A stretch of DNA of 64,000 bases, taken from contig NZ_JACCCY010000003.1 in NCBI RefSeq assembly GCF_013409575.1, forward strand, positions 328,501 through 392,500, given 5' to 3'. This document shows positions 1 through 8,988 of this stretch, piece by piece (the first letter of the stretch is position 1; every line of letters starts with the position of its first letter). The translations under genes and the position numbers were made by a program. The stretch is from Macellibacteroides fermentans (GTDB taxonomy: Bacteria; Bacteroidota; Bacteroidia; Bacteroidales; Tannerellaceae). A model generated the notes under the pieces. The model had not been told where the DNA came from, ran no database searches, and saw nothing but the letters and a program-made list of their open reading frames with translations.

Positions 1-694
1 CATCTTCTATTTGGTGGCGACATTCTGGTGGTACAACCTCAAACTTGTATCCTAAAAATGGATCTTTACGGAGCGTACCTTGATTTATTGCACGTTTAAT
101 AACTCGTTTTAGAGAAATGGCAACTCCATTAGCAGTATTTATTGACAATCTCTTTTCACCTCTTAAAAAGAGCATCAGGTCCTCTAAAAATCTTAGATTC
201 AATTTGATTAGCTCTATATCCTCTACATTATATTGAGCTTTTACAAAATCAGTGATATGGTTAATGGCGTAGTGGTACATCAGAAAGCTTTTCTCCTCTC
301 TATTAACCCCAACCATCTGTTTGTATTGCTCATTATGCTCCCTAAAGAGTTCAAGCAACATATTGGTTTTCTGTCCGATATTACAAACACTGTTTTTAAG
401 AAGCTCTGCCGTTACATATCCTTGCTGCTTAATATAATCTTTGTGGTAGCCAGCAATGGCATCTGTTAGCTCCTGTAATTGGTTGTTGATTTCCATTGAT
501 TCACGCTCTCGTCCTTTAAGACGATATCTTTTAGCATCCCAGAGAGTAGGATTAACCTCTATCTTTGTGGAGAACTGAACCATCTCACCACTAACAGATA
601 TACGCCCCATAACAGTGGTGGTGCCATTTTTCTTAATTCGTCCTTTGTTGATATAAAACATCACAGCAAAAGTGTTATACTTTACTTTTTCCAT
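1..694 (-). CDS. Tyrosine recombinase/integrase, N-terminal part (truncated by window edge)
   Basis: The reading frame starts at an ATG whose complement is CAT at 692-694 and stays open to the left edge, giving 231 visible codons. The visible part has the Bacteroidetes integrase layout: an N-terminal arm-type DNA-binding domain (about residues 1-95, with NKGRIKKNGTTTVMGRIS) followed by a SAM-like core-binding domain (about 105-215). The catalytic domain lies outside the window, so activity cannot be judged. It begins 1 bp after the stop of the upstream recombinase at 696-1922 and is recognisably paralogous to it, so the two are probably cotranscribed. Tandem recombinases of this kind are common on Bacteroidales integrative elements and at invertible loci; which applies here cannot be seen. 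Confidence 0.85.
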   Translation of the reverse strand, partial: MEKVKYNTFAVMFYINKGRIKKNGTTTVMGRISVSGEMVQFSTKIEVNPTLWDAKRYRLKGRERESMEINNQLQELTDAIAGYHKDYIKQQGYVTAELLKNSVCNIGQKTNMLLELFREHNEQYKQMVGVNREEKSFLMYHYAINHITDFVKAQYNVEDIELIKLNLRFLEDLMLFLRGEKRLSINTANGVAISLKRVIKRAINQGTLRKDPFLGYKFEVVPPECRHQIED

Positions 695-695
695 A

Positions 696-1922
696 TTATA
701 AGTTTGCTAAATGATACTTTCCGTTGATGTTTTTGGCGAGTCGCTTCATATCACTATCCACTTTCTCGTATGATATTTGAGCATAGATACGAGTGGATTT
801 TACCGTGCTATGCCCCAGCATTCTACTCACGGTTTCCATCGGAATGCCTTGAGACAGAGTGACAACACTGGCGTAGCAATGTCGGGCCGTATGAAAGCAC
901 AGACATTTATCTATACCGCACATTTGTGCTATCTTTTTTAGGTGTAGATTGGTCTTTACATTACTCAACATTCTGAATACGTGTTCGCCATCGGTTGAGC
1001 CCCTATATTTGTCAATCAATTTTATAGGCAGGTCTAATAGAGGGACGTGAAACTCAATGCCTGTTTTGATACGTTTAGAGTGAATCCATACCGTCCCATC
1101 AACATTTGTTGCAAGGTCGCTATATTTCAGATTGCGAATATCACTGAAAGAGATGCCAGTGAAAGCAGAGAATAAAAATAGGTCTCGAACCAAATACCTG
1201 CTCGGAATATCAAGAGGTGTAGTCATAATCAGTTCAAGTTCCTGACGTGTTAGGGTCTTAGGCTTTGACTCTTCGCCCTCACTGCGGAATGATATAAAAG
1301 GATCAAAGACAATTACATCATCAGTAATTGCAGATTTAACCATCAGCTTAATTTTGCCGATTATACTGACAACGCTATTGGGTTTGAACTTTCGCTCTAC
1401 ACGTAGGTAGTGGTCGAATTTCTCAATGAAAGAGTAATCTAGTGCACCAAATGAAATGTCTTTAAGATTGTATTTTGCTTTTAGAAACTCCTTCAAGTAT
1501 TTAAAGGCGATACGATATTGGTCACAACTCTTTGCTTTTAGGTTGACACCAACACGCTGAAGCATCATTTTGTGTAATTTATCACAATAGCCGAGCAGGG
1601 ATTCTTGCCCAGATGCCATACCTTGAAAGGCTACTGCAACCTCTTTCGGGGTGGCTGTACCTTTTCGCTCAATTAACTCTTCGTGGCTCGCATGAATAGA
1701 TACCACAATCTTATCTAAAGCACGGTTTAGGTCAGTGGCAACCTTGCTTTTTCCTAATGCCCTTGCTGCCTTAATATCCCATAGGGATATAGGAACACTT
1801 AATTTTGCACTAAATTGTGCCATCTGTTTGCCGATGGAGATGCGCCCCATAATTGGAACGGTTCCATCCTTTTTTATCTCTTTGTGTCGGAGATAAAAAC
1901 TAACTTTTAGTTCTTCGCTCAT
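696..1922 (-). CDS. Tyrosine recombinase/site-specific integrase, full length
   Basis: This 408-residue protein has an arm-binding domain (about 1-95), a SAM-like core-binding domain (about 110-205) and a C-terminal phage-integrase catalytic domain (about 220-395). Visible catalytic residues are Lys283, His344, Arg347, His371 and the nucleophile Tyr380. The position normally held by the first catalytic arginine is Ser258 (context AFTGISFSDIRNL), a departure also known from Bacteroides integrases such as IntDOT. It is followed after 1 bp by a second recombinase. A TAATTTTG minus-strand -7 element at 1954-1961 sits just upstream. Its role would be strand exchange for integration, excision or inversion of a local segment; the partner DNA sites are not identified. 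Confidence 0.9.
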   Translation of the reverse strand: MSEELKVSFYLRHKEIKKDGTVPIMGRISIGKQMAQFSAKLSVPISLWDIKAARALGKSKVATDLNRALDKIVVSIHASHEELIERKGTATPKEVAVAFQGMASGQESLLGYCDKLHKMMLQRVGVNLKAKSCDQYRIAFKYLKEFLKAKYNLKDISFGALDYSFIEKFDHYLRVERKFKPNSVVSIIGKIKLMVKSAITDDVIVFDPFISFRSEGEESKPKTLTRQELELIMTTPLDIPSRYLVRDLFLFSAFTGISFSDIRNLKYSDLATNVDGTVWIHSKRIKTGIEFHVPLLDLPIKLIDKYRGSTDGEHVFRMLSNVKTNLHLKKIAQMCGIDKCLCFHTARHCYASVVTLSQGIPMETVSRMLGHSTVKSTRIYAQISYEKVDSDMKRLAKNINGKYHLANL

Positions 1923-2143
1923 AATACTGAATTTTACTGTGATTTTTACGTCACAAAATTACTTTATCACGAGTAGGAGAACGCTATCAAGATATACGCA
2001 GGATGGCGAATAGCAATCTTAATATCAAACAATTAGCTGTTTTGAATTGCGCCATATTGCATTCCGAAAAACTGCTAACACAATCGTAACGTAACTACTT
2101 CGGAAAACCACTAAAAACTGCATTTTTACCACTTAGCAACCTG
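1923..2143. other. Noncoding junction between recombinase genes and GH123-like gene
   Basis: These 221 bp probably contain the recombinase promoter and could contain recombination arm or core sites. Visible structure: a short inverted repeat TGTGA (1938-1942)/TCACA (1951-1955), a minus-strand -7 match TAATTTTG (1954-1961), and a 7-bp inverted repeat TTCCGAA (2062-2068)/TTCGGAA (2099-2105) whose arms are each followed by similar AAAAC-containing tails. No tRNA is present. No attachment site could be proven because the other end of any element lies outside the window. Confidence 0.4.
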
Positions 2144-3949
2144 TTGCGATCTTCTGCGTATAACGCATATTATCAACCATTTACCCCAATTCTCGCTCTA
2201 TTGCATTTTGCGGTTGTTATCTGTCTGGTCACCAACGGGCAAGAAACCAGAAACATACTAACGGGCGATTATACCGAGCTAACAGACACAAAGCTGGTTG
2301 ATAAAGAGGCCTGGGATAAACAACCGGGTAAACCTCAACTCAGCTGGGGATCAACAGACGTAAGATACAGTAAGCTGAATGTTCCTTCGGTAAATAAAAC
2401 ACAACGTTTGCGGATTTCAGGCTGGAAAGGCGAGCGTGTAAATGCACAAGCTATTCTGTGGACGACCAATAACCTTGAGAAAGTAAGCCTATCGGTATCC
2501 GACCTTACCAACGGGAAATCGGTTATTCCCGCGTCGGTTATCCGGACTAACTTTGTACGTTATGTTATGACAGACGAACTCAACAAAGATGGAAAAGGCG
2601 GTTGCGGACACCGTCCTGTTAAAGCCGATTGGGACTCGTCTGTTGTTGCCGATGTATTGGATATCATCAAGGTAAAGGACGTAAACGCCCGTTCTGCCCA
2701 GCCAATTTGGATAAACACATGGATTCCTGAAAATACAAAACCAGGCGTATACAAAGGCACGGTAACCCTTACTTACAATACCTCGTCGGCCCTCACCCTC
2801 AATCTTGAAGTAGAGGTTCTAAACCGGACCTTACCTGCACCCAAAAACTGGGCTTTCCATTTGGATTTGTGGCAAAATCCCTATTCGGTTGCCCGATACC
2901 ACCAGGTTCCGCTATGGAGCAAAGAGCATTTCGATGCCATGCTTCCGGTAATGAAGACACTGGCCGATGCCGGACAAAAAGTAATTACCACCACCATTAT
3001 GCACAAACCCTGGAACGGACAAACGGAAGATCATTTCGACAGTATGATCTTCAGAATGAAAAAGATGGACGGAACCTGGGAATTCAGGTACGATGTTTTC
3101 GATAAATGGGTGAATTTCATGATGAACGAGGTAGGAATAGACAAACAGATAAACTGCTATACCCTAATTCCCTGGGCATTGCGCTTCGATTACTTCGACC
3201 AGGCCACCAACCGTATTCAATTTATTGAGGCAAAACCGGGAGATAAGGCATACGAGGACTATTGGGGACCGTTTCTGAAAGATTTTGCCCGACATCTGAA
3301 ATCGAAAGGATGGTTCGACAAAACTACTATCGCCATGGATGAAAGAGGACTAGATGCCATGCAGGAGGCTATTAAGGTGATTAAAAATGCAGATCCTGAC
3401 TTCAAGATATCGCTGGCAGGAAATTACCATCCGGAGATAGAAAAAGATTTATACGATTTATGTCTCGCCTTCGGACACAACTTCCCGGCCGATGTGAAAG
3501 CCAGAAGAGATAAAGAAGGTAAAATAAGTACCGTGTACACCTGCTGTGCCGAAGCCTTGCCAAACACATTCACCTTCTCTCCTCCGGCAGAGGCAACCTG
3601 GATCGGCTGGCATGCCATGGCCGGAAACTATGACGGTTATCTACGCTGGGCCTACAACAGCTGGACCAAAGAGCCCTTGCTGGACTCCCGTTTCCGGAGC
3701 TGGGCTGCGGGCGACTGCTACATTGTATATCCGGAAAACAGATCAAGCATCCGTATGGAAAAACTGATCGAAGGAATTCAGGACTACGAAAAGATAAACA
3801 TTCTGAAGGAAGAATTCAAGAACAAGAATAACAAGAGCAAGCTTGAAAAGTTGAATACCCTTGTTTCTTCATTCACCCCCGAAGGTCTTACCAAGGCTGA
3901 TCCTACCCAGGCGGTTCAACAGGCAAGAACGGAACTGAATAAATTCTAA
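2144..3949 (+). CDS. GH123-like glycoside hydrolase (DUF4091 domain), unusual 5' end
   Basis: The protein (up to 601 residues) resembles GH123/DUF4091 glycoside hydrolases: an N-terminal beta-sandwich of about 230 residues, then a TIM-barrel-like catalytic region. GH123 enzymes are N-acetylgalactosaminidases using substrate-assisted catalysis with an Asp-Glu pair; here AMDERG places such a pair at about residues 399-400. A hydrophobic stretch (ILALLHFAVVICLV) before NGQE looks like a signal peptide, so the enzyme is probably periplasmic or surface-directed. No ATG exists in frame upstream of the mature region; the frame is open from about 2090 and only TTG (2144) or other weak starts are available. 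The gene may have lost its original 5' end to the neighbouring recombinase-bearing element. No SusC/SusD pair is nearby. Substrate is not established. Confidence 0.75.
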   Translation: MRSSAYNAYYQPFTPILALLHFAVVICLVTNGQETRNILTGDYTELTDTKLVDKEAWDKQPGKPQLSWGSTDVRYSKLNVPSVNKTQRLRISGWKGERVNAQAILWTTNNLEKVSLSVSDLTNGKSVIPASVIRTNFVRYVMTDELNKDGKGGCGHRPVKADWDSSVVADVLDIIKVKDVNARSAQPIWINTWIPENTKPGVYKGTVTLTYNTSSALTLNLEVEVLNRTLPAPKNWAFHLDLWQNPYSVARYHQVPLWSKEHFDAMLPVMKTLADAGQKVITTTIMHKPWNGQTEDHFDSMIFRMKKMDGTWEFRYDVFDKWVNFMMNEVGIDKQINCYTLIPWALRFDYFDQATNRIQFIEAKPGDKAYEDYWGPFLKDFARHLKSKGWFDKTTIAMDERGLDAMQEAIKVIKNADPDFKISLAGNYHPEIEKDLYDLCLAFGHNFPADVKARRDKEGKISTVYTCCAEALPNTFTFSPPAEATWIGWHAMAGNYDGYLRWAYNSWTKEPLLDSRFRSWAAGDCYIVYPENRSSIRMEKLIEGIQDYEKINILKEEFKNKNNKSKLEKLNTLVSSFTPEGLTKADPTQAVQQARTELNKF

Positions 3950-3954
3950 TAAAT

Positions 3955-4000
3955 AAACAGAAAAAGGAATTATCTATGTTGATAATTCCTTTTTCTGTTT
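3955..4000. terminator. Bidirectional terminator, perfect 20-bp stem
   Basis: A perfect inverted repeat pairs 3955-3974 (AAACAGAAAAAGGAATTATC) with 3981-4000 around the loop TATGTT. It lies between the convergent GH123-like gene and the Spy-like gene, with A-rich and T-rich flanks, so it can terminate both transcripts. Confidence 0.85.
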
Positions 4001-4004
4001 TATC

Positions 4005-4373
4005 TCATCTACCTCCACGGGGACCTCTGTTCCCTTGCATCTGTTTTTCCTTTTCCTGGAGTTGTTTGAATTGCTCTTCGCTCAGAACCGCTTTAAGTTT
4101 CTCGTCACGTTCCGCACGAAGGGTCTTCATTTTTTCAAACATGGCCTGCCGGTCACCGCCCATTTTCTCACGCTCACTCTGCATCTTGCTCCTGAATTCA
4201 TCCGAAATCTTCTGATACTCGGCTGCCTGCTTCTCATCCAGCTTCAGTTCGGAGATCATCCGCTCCTGCATAGCCTTCATATCCGCACCTCTCCTCGCTG
4301 TTCTGTTTTCCTGAGCAATCAAGACTGTGGAGCTCAGAAACAAAATCAAAAACAAACCAATTAATTTTTTCAT
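4005..4373 (-). CDS. Spy/CpxP-like small periplasmic protein (DUF4890-like)
   Basis: This 122-residue secreted protein has a signal peptide (MKKLIGLFLILFLSSTVLIA, cleaved near AQE) followed by a highly charged helical region rich in Lys, Glu, Arg, Met and Gln. That composition fits the Spy/LTXXQ or DUF4890 families of small periplasmic helical proteins, some of which are stress chaperones in proteobacteria. The ATG at 4373 is chosen because the signal peptide begins there; the frame extends only two codons further, to a TTG. The C-terminus is glycine/arginine-rich (GNRGPRGGR), resembling the tail of the divergently encoded outer-membrane protein at 4588. That pairing suggests, but does not prove, a joint envelope function. 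Confidence 0.7.
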   Translation of the reverse strand: MKKLIGLFLILFLSSTVLIAQENRTARRGADMKAMQERMISELKLDEKQAAEYQKISDEFRSKMQSEREKMGGDRQAMFEKMKTLRAERDEKLKAVLSEEQFKQLQEKEKQMQGNRGPRGGR

Positions 4374-4587
4374 ATCCAATTCAATTAAAAGTTATTGAAT
4401 AAATTACACATAAAGTACAGACTGATTCTTTATCAAATAGTTTAAGCCCGTATAAAAGAAAAAACAGACAGCAGTGAATCTTAAACGTAAAATTGTTAAT
4501 TACAAAAAAAACGAAGTTTTAGTATTAAACCAAATTAAATTAATAATGTCTATCTATCCAGAACAAAAATTGTTAAGACTAATAATT

Positions 4588-7392
4588 ATGAAACTGGGAA
4601 AAATCCTTTTGGTGTTGATTGTAGTACTCTTTACGTTGCCAGCTATGGCACAAACGGGAGTCACTGTTACAGGTAGAATTGTTGAACGAGGAAATAATCT
4701 CCCGGTCGAACAAGCAACTGTAAGATTACTGACAGGCAAAGACAGCACCTTGGTAGGAGGTGTGGTAAGTTCGGCAAATGGTAATTTCACGCTTAAAAAT
4801 ATAAAAGCCGGCAGCTATCTGCTGCATGTAACCTTTGTAGGATTCGAGCCTACCTATCAGCCTCTGCAGATTACAGGGAAGGTAAATCCTGTTAAGATAG
4901 GCAATATCGAACTTACCGATGGAGCTATCCAGCTGGGCGAGGCTGTTGTAGTTGGGAAAGCAAACGAAGTTGTGGTAAGAAACGATACGGTTGAATATAA
5001 TGCCGACTCGTACAAAGTTACCGAGGGCTCCGTTCTGGAAGATCTGTTGAAAAAGATGCCGGGCGTAGAAATTGCTTCAGACGGTAAAGTTACCGTAAAT
5101 GGCAAAGAGATTAAAAAAATCATGATAGACGGAAAGGAATTCTTCTCGGACGATCCTAAAGTAGCCTCCAAGAACCTTCCCGCAAAGATGGTAGACAAGG
5201 TTCAGGTGCTGGATAAGAAATCGGATATGGCGATGATGACCGGCTTCGACGATGGCAACGAAGAGACCGTAATCAATCTTACCGTAAAACCGGGGATGAA
5301 ACAAGGATGGTTCGGGAATGCTTTTGCCGGATACGGAAGTGAAAAGCGCTATGAAGGGAATGCCATGGTAAACCGATTTATCAACAATGATCAGTTTACC
5401 TTTATGGGAGGACTTAACAACACAAACAATATGGGGTTCAGCGACCTTGCCTCAACCATGTTCGCCGGTATGGGAGGCGGTGGCCGCGGCGGATTCGGCC
5501 GGTTTGGAAGTGGAAACGGAATCACATCTTCCGGAAATGCAGGACTGAACTTTAGCAAGGAATTCAACAAAAAAATGACATTGGGCGGTAATGCCAGATA
5601 TTCTCATTCCGACAATGATGCAGAAAGCATCAGTAAAACCCAGAATATATTCCAGAACGACAGCAGTTCCTACTACAACGAGAGCAATATCAGCCGTACT
5701 AAAAGCGACAACGTGGGACTGAATCTTCGTATGGAATGGAAGCCGGATACACTTACCAGTATCATTTTTACTCCGGATATGAGCTATAGCCGGAACAATA
5801 CCTTCGAAAACGTAGACTTCGAAACGCTGGACGATACTCAAAACAGGGTGAATAAAGGAATTTCAGAATACAGATCCAATGGAGAAGGGGTAAACCTCTC
5901 GGGCCGACTTGAATTCAGCAGGAAGCTTAACAATGCAGGCCGCGTATTCAGCGCCTCGCTTTCCGGAGGCCTTGAAGACACCTATAATACGGGTATAAAC
6001 TATTCCAATACCGAATATTTTCAATCTTCCAACCCGTCTGAGGTGATCGATCAGAAATTCCGTTACGACAATACAGGCTTCAATTATCGCGCCTATGTTT
6101 CATGGGTAGAACCCATCGGACGCAATAATTTTATTCAGGCAACCTACAGTTTTAGTCAGCGTAACCAGGAATCCCTTAAGAATTCGTATATTCTGGGAGA
6201 AGACGGAGCCTATTCCGTACTGGATACGGCTTACAGCCAGAGTTACAAGAATCACTTTATCAACCAACGAGCCAGTCTGAGTTTCAAGGCACAACGGGAA
6301 AAGTATAATTATACCATCGGTTTGAATGTTGACCCGTCGTACACGAAGAGTATCAATTTTGTTGGCGACATTAATTTGAATGAGTTGAAACGGAGTGTGG
6401 TTAACCTGTCTCCAATGGCTCAGTTCAATTATATATTCAATAAACAGACCAATCTGCGTATCAATTACAGCGGCCAGACAAGTCAGCCCAGCATGACGCA
6501 GTTGCAGCCGGTAGCAGACGTTTCGGATCCGTTGGTTACAGTTATCGGTAATCCGGACCTGAATCCGCGGTACACAAACAACCTGTTTCTAAGATTCCAG
6601 AAATTTATTCCGGAAAAGCAGACTGCATTCATGGTATTTGCCAACGGAAGTTACGTTATAAATGACATTGTAAGCTATACCACCTATCAGGGAACCAGCG
6701 GTAAGCGACTCACTACTTATAAAAACGTGGATGGAAATTACAACGGGAACCTTCGTGCCATAATAAACACGCCGTTGAAAAATAAAAAATTCTCGGTAAA
6801 TTCAATGACGATGCTTTCTTATTCCAACAATAAAGGATTTATCAACTCGGACGAAAATACCAGCAAAAGCTTTACAGTAATGGAACGTGCGGGTATTGAT
6901 TTCAGATCAAATGTGGCCGACTTCGGACTAAACGGAAATATCCGGTACAACAATGTTACCAACTCCTTCCAGGCGCAGAACAACCGAAGAACCTACAACT
7001 ACGGAGCAGGTGCAACAACAACGTTATACCTTCCGCTTAATTTTAAGATTGAAAGTGACATCAATTTCTCTACCAACTCCGGTTATTCAGCAGGTTACGA
7101 GCAGGAAGAGTGGTTATGGAATGCGTCAGCCTCCAAAACATTCCTGAAAAACAATCAGGGAACCATCCGGTTTAAGGTGTACGACATCCTGCAACAGCGA
7201 AGCAACATCAGCCGTAACGTAACTGCCAGCAGCATCACCGACTCACAATACAATACGCTGAACAGTTACTTCATGGTTCACTTTATATATCGTTTCAGTA
7301 TATTTAAAGGTGGAGCCACCCAATCGGATGCTCAAATGGGACCAGGCAGAGGCCGGGGCGGACATATGGGACCTCCTACGCGACACTTCTAA
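4588..7392 (+). CDS. Outer-membrane beta-barrel protein, TonB-dependent-receptor-like
   Basis: The 934-residue protein starts at the ATG at 4588, where a clear signal peptide begins (MKLGKILLVLIVVLFTLPAMA); the frame continues upstream but without membrane-targeting sense. After cleavage comes a carboxypeptidase-regulatory-like beta-sandwich (about 24-105), then a plug-like segment containing LEDLLKKMPGVEIASDGKV and KIMIDGKEFFSDDPK. The rest is rich in alternating Asn, Ser, Thr and aromatic residues, typical of the outer membrane beta-barrel family (PF14905-like). A glycine-rich loop (GGGGRGGFGRFGSGNG) lies near residue 300. The last strand (FMVHFIYRFSIF) is followed by an RG-rich tail ending GPPTRHF, so the barrel does not end at the C-terminus. 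The transported substrate, if any, is unknown. It is divergent from the Spy-like gene. Confidence 0.8.
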   Translation: MKLGKILLVLIVVLFTLPAMAQTGVTVTGRIVERGNNLPVEQATVRLLTGKDSTLVGGVVSSANGNFTLKNIKAGSYLLHVTFVGFEPTYQPLQITGKVNPVKIGNIELTDGAIQLGEAVVVGKANEVVVRNDTVEYNADSYKVTEGSVLEDLLKKMPGVEIASDGKVTVNGKEIKKIMIDGKEFFSDDPKVASKNLPAKMVDKVQVLDKKSDMAMMTGFDDGNEETVINLTVKPGMKQGWFGNAFAGYGSEKRYEGNAMVNRFINNDQFTFMGGLNNTNNMGFSDLASTMFAGMGGGGRGGFGRFGSGNGITSSGNAGLNFSKEFNKKMTLGGNARYSHSDNDAESISKTQNIFQNDSSSYYNESNISRTKSDNVGLNLRMEWKPDTLTSIIFTPDMSYSRNNTFENVDFETLDDTQNRVNKGISEYRSNGEGVNLSGRLEFSRKLNNAGRVFSASLSGGLEDTYNTGINYSNTEYFQSSNPSEVIDQKFRYDNTGFNYRAYVSWVEPIGRNNFIQATYSFSQRNQESLKNSYILGEDGAYSVLDTAYSQSYKNHFINQRASLSFKAQREKYNYTIGLNVDPSYTKSINFVGDINLNELKRSVVNLSPMAQFNYIFNKQTNLRINYSGQTSQPSMTQLQPVADVSDPLVTVIGNPDLNPRYTNNLFLRFQKFIPEKQTAFMVFANGSYVINDIVSYTTYQGTSGKRLTTYKNVDGNYNGNLRAIINTPLKNKKFSVNSMTMLSYSNNKGFINSDENTSKSFTVMERAGIDFRSNVADFGLNGNIRYNNVTNSFQAQNNRRTYNYGAGATTTLYLPLNFKIESDINFSTNSGYSAGYEQEEWLWNASASKTFLKNNQGTIRFKVYDILQQRSNISRNVTASSITDSQYNTLNSYFMVHFIYRFSIFKGGATQSDAQMGPGRGRGGHMGPPTRHF

Positions 7393-7411
7393 AAAAAGAA
7401 ATACATTCCGG

Positions 7412-7449
7412 AAAGGGATTTACCTGCCTGCAGGTAAATCCCTTTTTTT
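7412..7449 (+). terminator. Rho-independent terminator after the outer-membrane protein gene
   Basis: The arms 7412-7426 (AAAGGGATTTACCTG) and 7431-7445 pair perfectly around CCTG and are followed by a T-run, 20 bp after the stop codon. Confidence 0.85.
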
Positions 7450-7497
7450 GTGTTTTTGATGAATTAAGGATAATCTCTGTTGCAATGATTGAAAAGA

Positions 7498-7529
7498 TTT
7501 GCTTTTGTTCACATACTTTCCTATCTTTA
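7498..7529 (+). promoter_or_regulatory. Promoter of the cardiolipin synthase gene
   Basis: TTTG (7498-7501), a 20-bp spacer and TATCTTTA (7522-7529) match the Bacteroidetes -33/-7 promoter pattern, and the start codon at 7552 follows closely. Confidence 0.5.
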
Positions 7530-7551
7530 GCATTCCTTTAATTAAAGAAAA

Positions 7552-8988
7552 ATGCTGGCAGCCATTTACATTGAATATATTGTAGGTACGATTTTCATCT
7601 TATTGTACACGATAACTATATTAGGGCTGGTACTCGTTATCATAACAGAAAACCGCAACCCGCTTAAAACCATCTCCTGGGTGGTTGTTTTATTGCTGGC
7701 ACCCGGAATAGGACTCCTCTTTTACTTTTTCTTTGGTCAGGATAACCGTAAACAACGGATCATCTCCCGAAGAACCTACAAACGGATTATGAAAAGACCC
7801 TCAGAAAGAGTCCTTGCACAGGATAAATGCGCTGTTCCAAAACAATTTCAACCCCTTGTAACCCTTCTGAACAATACCAATCAATCGTCTCTGCTTTACG
7901 GCAGTGATATCAAGATATACACAAACGGCACAGATAAGTTCCGGGACCTTCTGGAGGAAATTGAAAAGGCACAACACCATATCCATCTTCAGTATTACAT
8001 CTTCTGCGACGACGAAATTGGGAATCAGGTAAAGAACGCCCTGATAGCCAAAGCGAAAGAGGGCGTTCAGGTAAGGGTGCTGTACGACGACGTGGGAAGC
8101 TGGAACGTAAAACGGCAGTTTTTCGACGAAATGAAAGAATCAGGCATAGAGGTTTATTCGTTCCTTCAGGTTGTATTTCCGATATTCACCAGTAAGGTGA
8201 ACTACCGGAACCACCGGAAGATTGTTGTTATAGACGGCAAAGTAGGCTTTATGGGTGGGATGAACATAGCCGACAGATACGTTAAAGGACTTGCCTGGGG
8301 AAACTGGCGCGATCTCCACTTTAAAATTACCGGTAAAGGAGCACAGGGATTGCAATCGGCCTTCCTTATCGACTGGTATGTGGTAAGTAAAAACCTTATC
8401 ACATCACGTGATTATTACCCGGTGACACCGGCTTTGGGCGATAATTGCATTCAGATAGCCACCAGTGGTCCCACCGGACAATGGAGAACCTTGCTTCAAG
8501 CCGCCATCTTTTGTATTGCCAATGCCAAAAAGTATATTTACATACAGACACCCTATTTCCTTCCCACCGAAGGAATCAACCAGGCTTTACAAACAGCGGC
8601 TCTGGGTGGAGTGGATGTAAGATTGATGTTACCCAAACGATCGGATGCCCGTTCTGCCAACATGGCCACCCATTCCTTTATAGATGATATGCTGAAAGCC
8701 GGTGTAAAGGTATACCTGTATGAACCCGGATTCCTGCACTCCAAGCTAACGGTGATAGATGATTCGATTGCATGTATAGGATCAGCAAATATGGACTTCC
8801 GTAGTTTTGAACACAATTTTGAGATCAGTGCCTTTGTATACGACACTACATTCGCTCAGAAGATGAAAAAGGTATTTCAGCACGACATTCATCACTGCGA
8901 GCAGGTGATCCCTTCCAGGTGGCTTAAAAGATCCTTCAAGCAGCGTATACCCGAATCTTTTATGCGTCTGTTCTCTCCGCTTCTTTAA
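7552..8988 (+). CDS. cls: Cardiolipin synthase, PLD superfamily
   Basis: The 478-residue protein has two N-terminal transmembrane segments (about 10-30 and 40-60) followed by two phospholipase-D catalytic halves. Both HKD motifs are intact: His221-Lys223-Asp228 (HRKIVVID) and His396-Lys398-Asp403 (HSKLTVID). Length and layout match bacterial cardiolipin synthases, which join two phosphatidylglycerol molecules (or PG and PE in some clades) in the inner membrane. It has its own promoter. Its 3' end overlaps the convergent rsmD gene by 29 bp, leaving no room for a terminator between them. Confidence 0.92.
   Translation: MLAAIYIEYIVGTIFILLYTITILGLVLVIITENRNPLKTISWVVVLLLAPGIGLLFYFFFGQDNRKQRIISRRTYKRIMKRPSERVLAQDKCAVPKQFQPLVTLLNNTNQSSLLYGSDIKIYTNGTDKFRDLLEEIEKAQHHIHLQYYIFCDDEIGNQVKNALIAKAKEGVQVRVLYDDVGSWNVKRQFFDEMKESGIEVYSFLQVVFPIFTSKVNYRNHRKIVVIDGKVGFMGGMNIADRYVKGLAWGNWRDLHFKITGKGAQGLQSAFLIDWYVVSKNLITSRDYYPVTPALGDNCIQIATSGPTGQWRTLLQAAIFCIANAKKYIYIQTPYFLPTEGINQALQTAALGGVDVRLMLPKRSDARSANMATHSFIDDMLKAGVKVYLYEPGFLHSKLTVIDDSIACIGSANMDFRSFEHNFEISAFVYDTTFAQKMKKVFQHDIHHCEQVIPSRWLKRSFKQRIPESFMRLFSPLL

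Noticed and set aside
2560..2760. Antisense open frames inside GH123-like, purL, rpsA, carB and tamB genes
   Set aside because: They are frames opposite or alternative to well-supported genes and show no domains, start context or promoter of their own.
4474..4587. 38-codon N-terminal extension of the outer-membrane protein gene
   Set aside because: It is Lys/Asn-rich and would bury the clear signal peptide that begins at 4588.
4374..4587. Divergent promoters between the Spy-like and outer-membrane protein genes
   Set aside because: The region is AT-rich, but no convincing TAnnTTTG with a correctly spaced -33 element was found on either strand.
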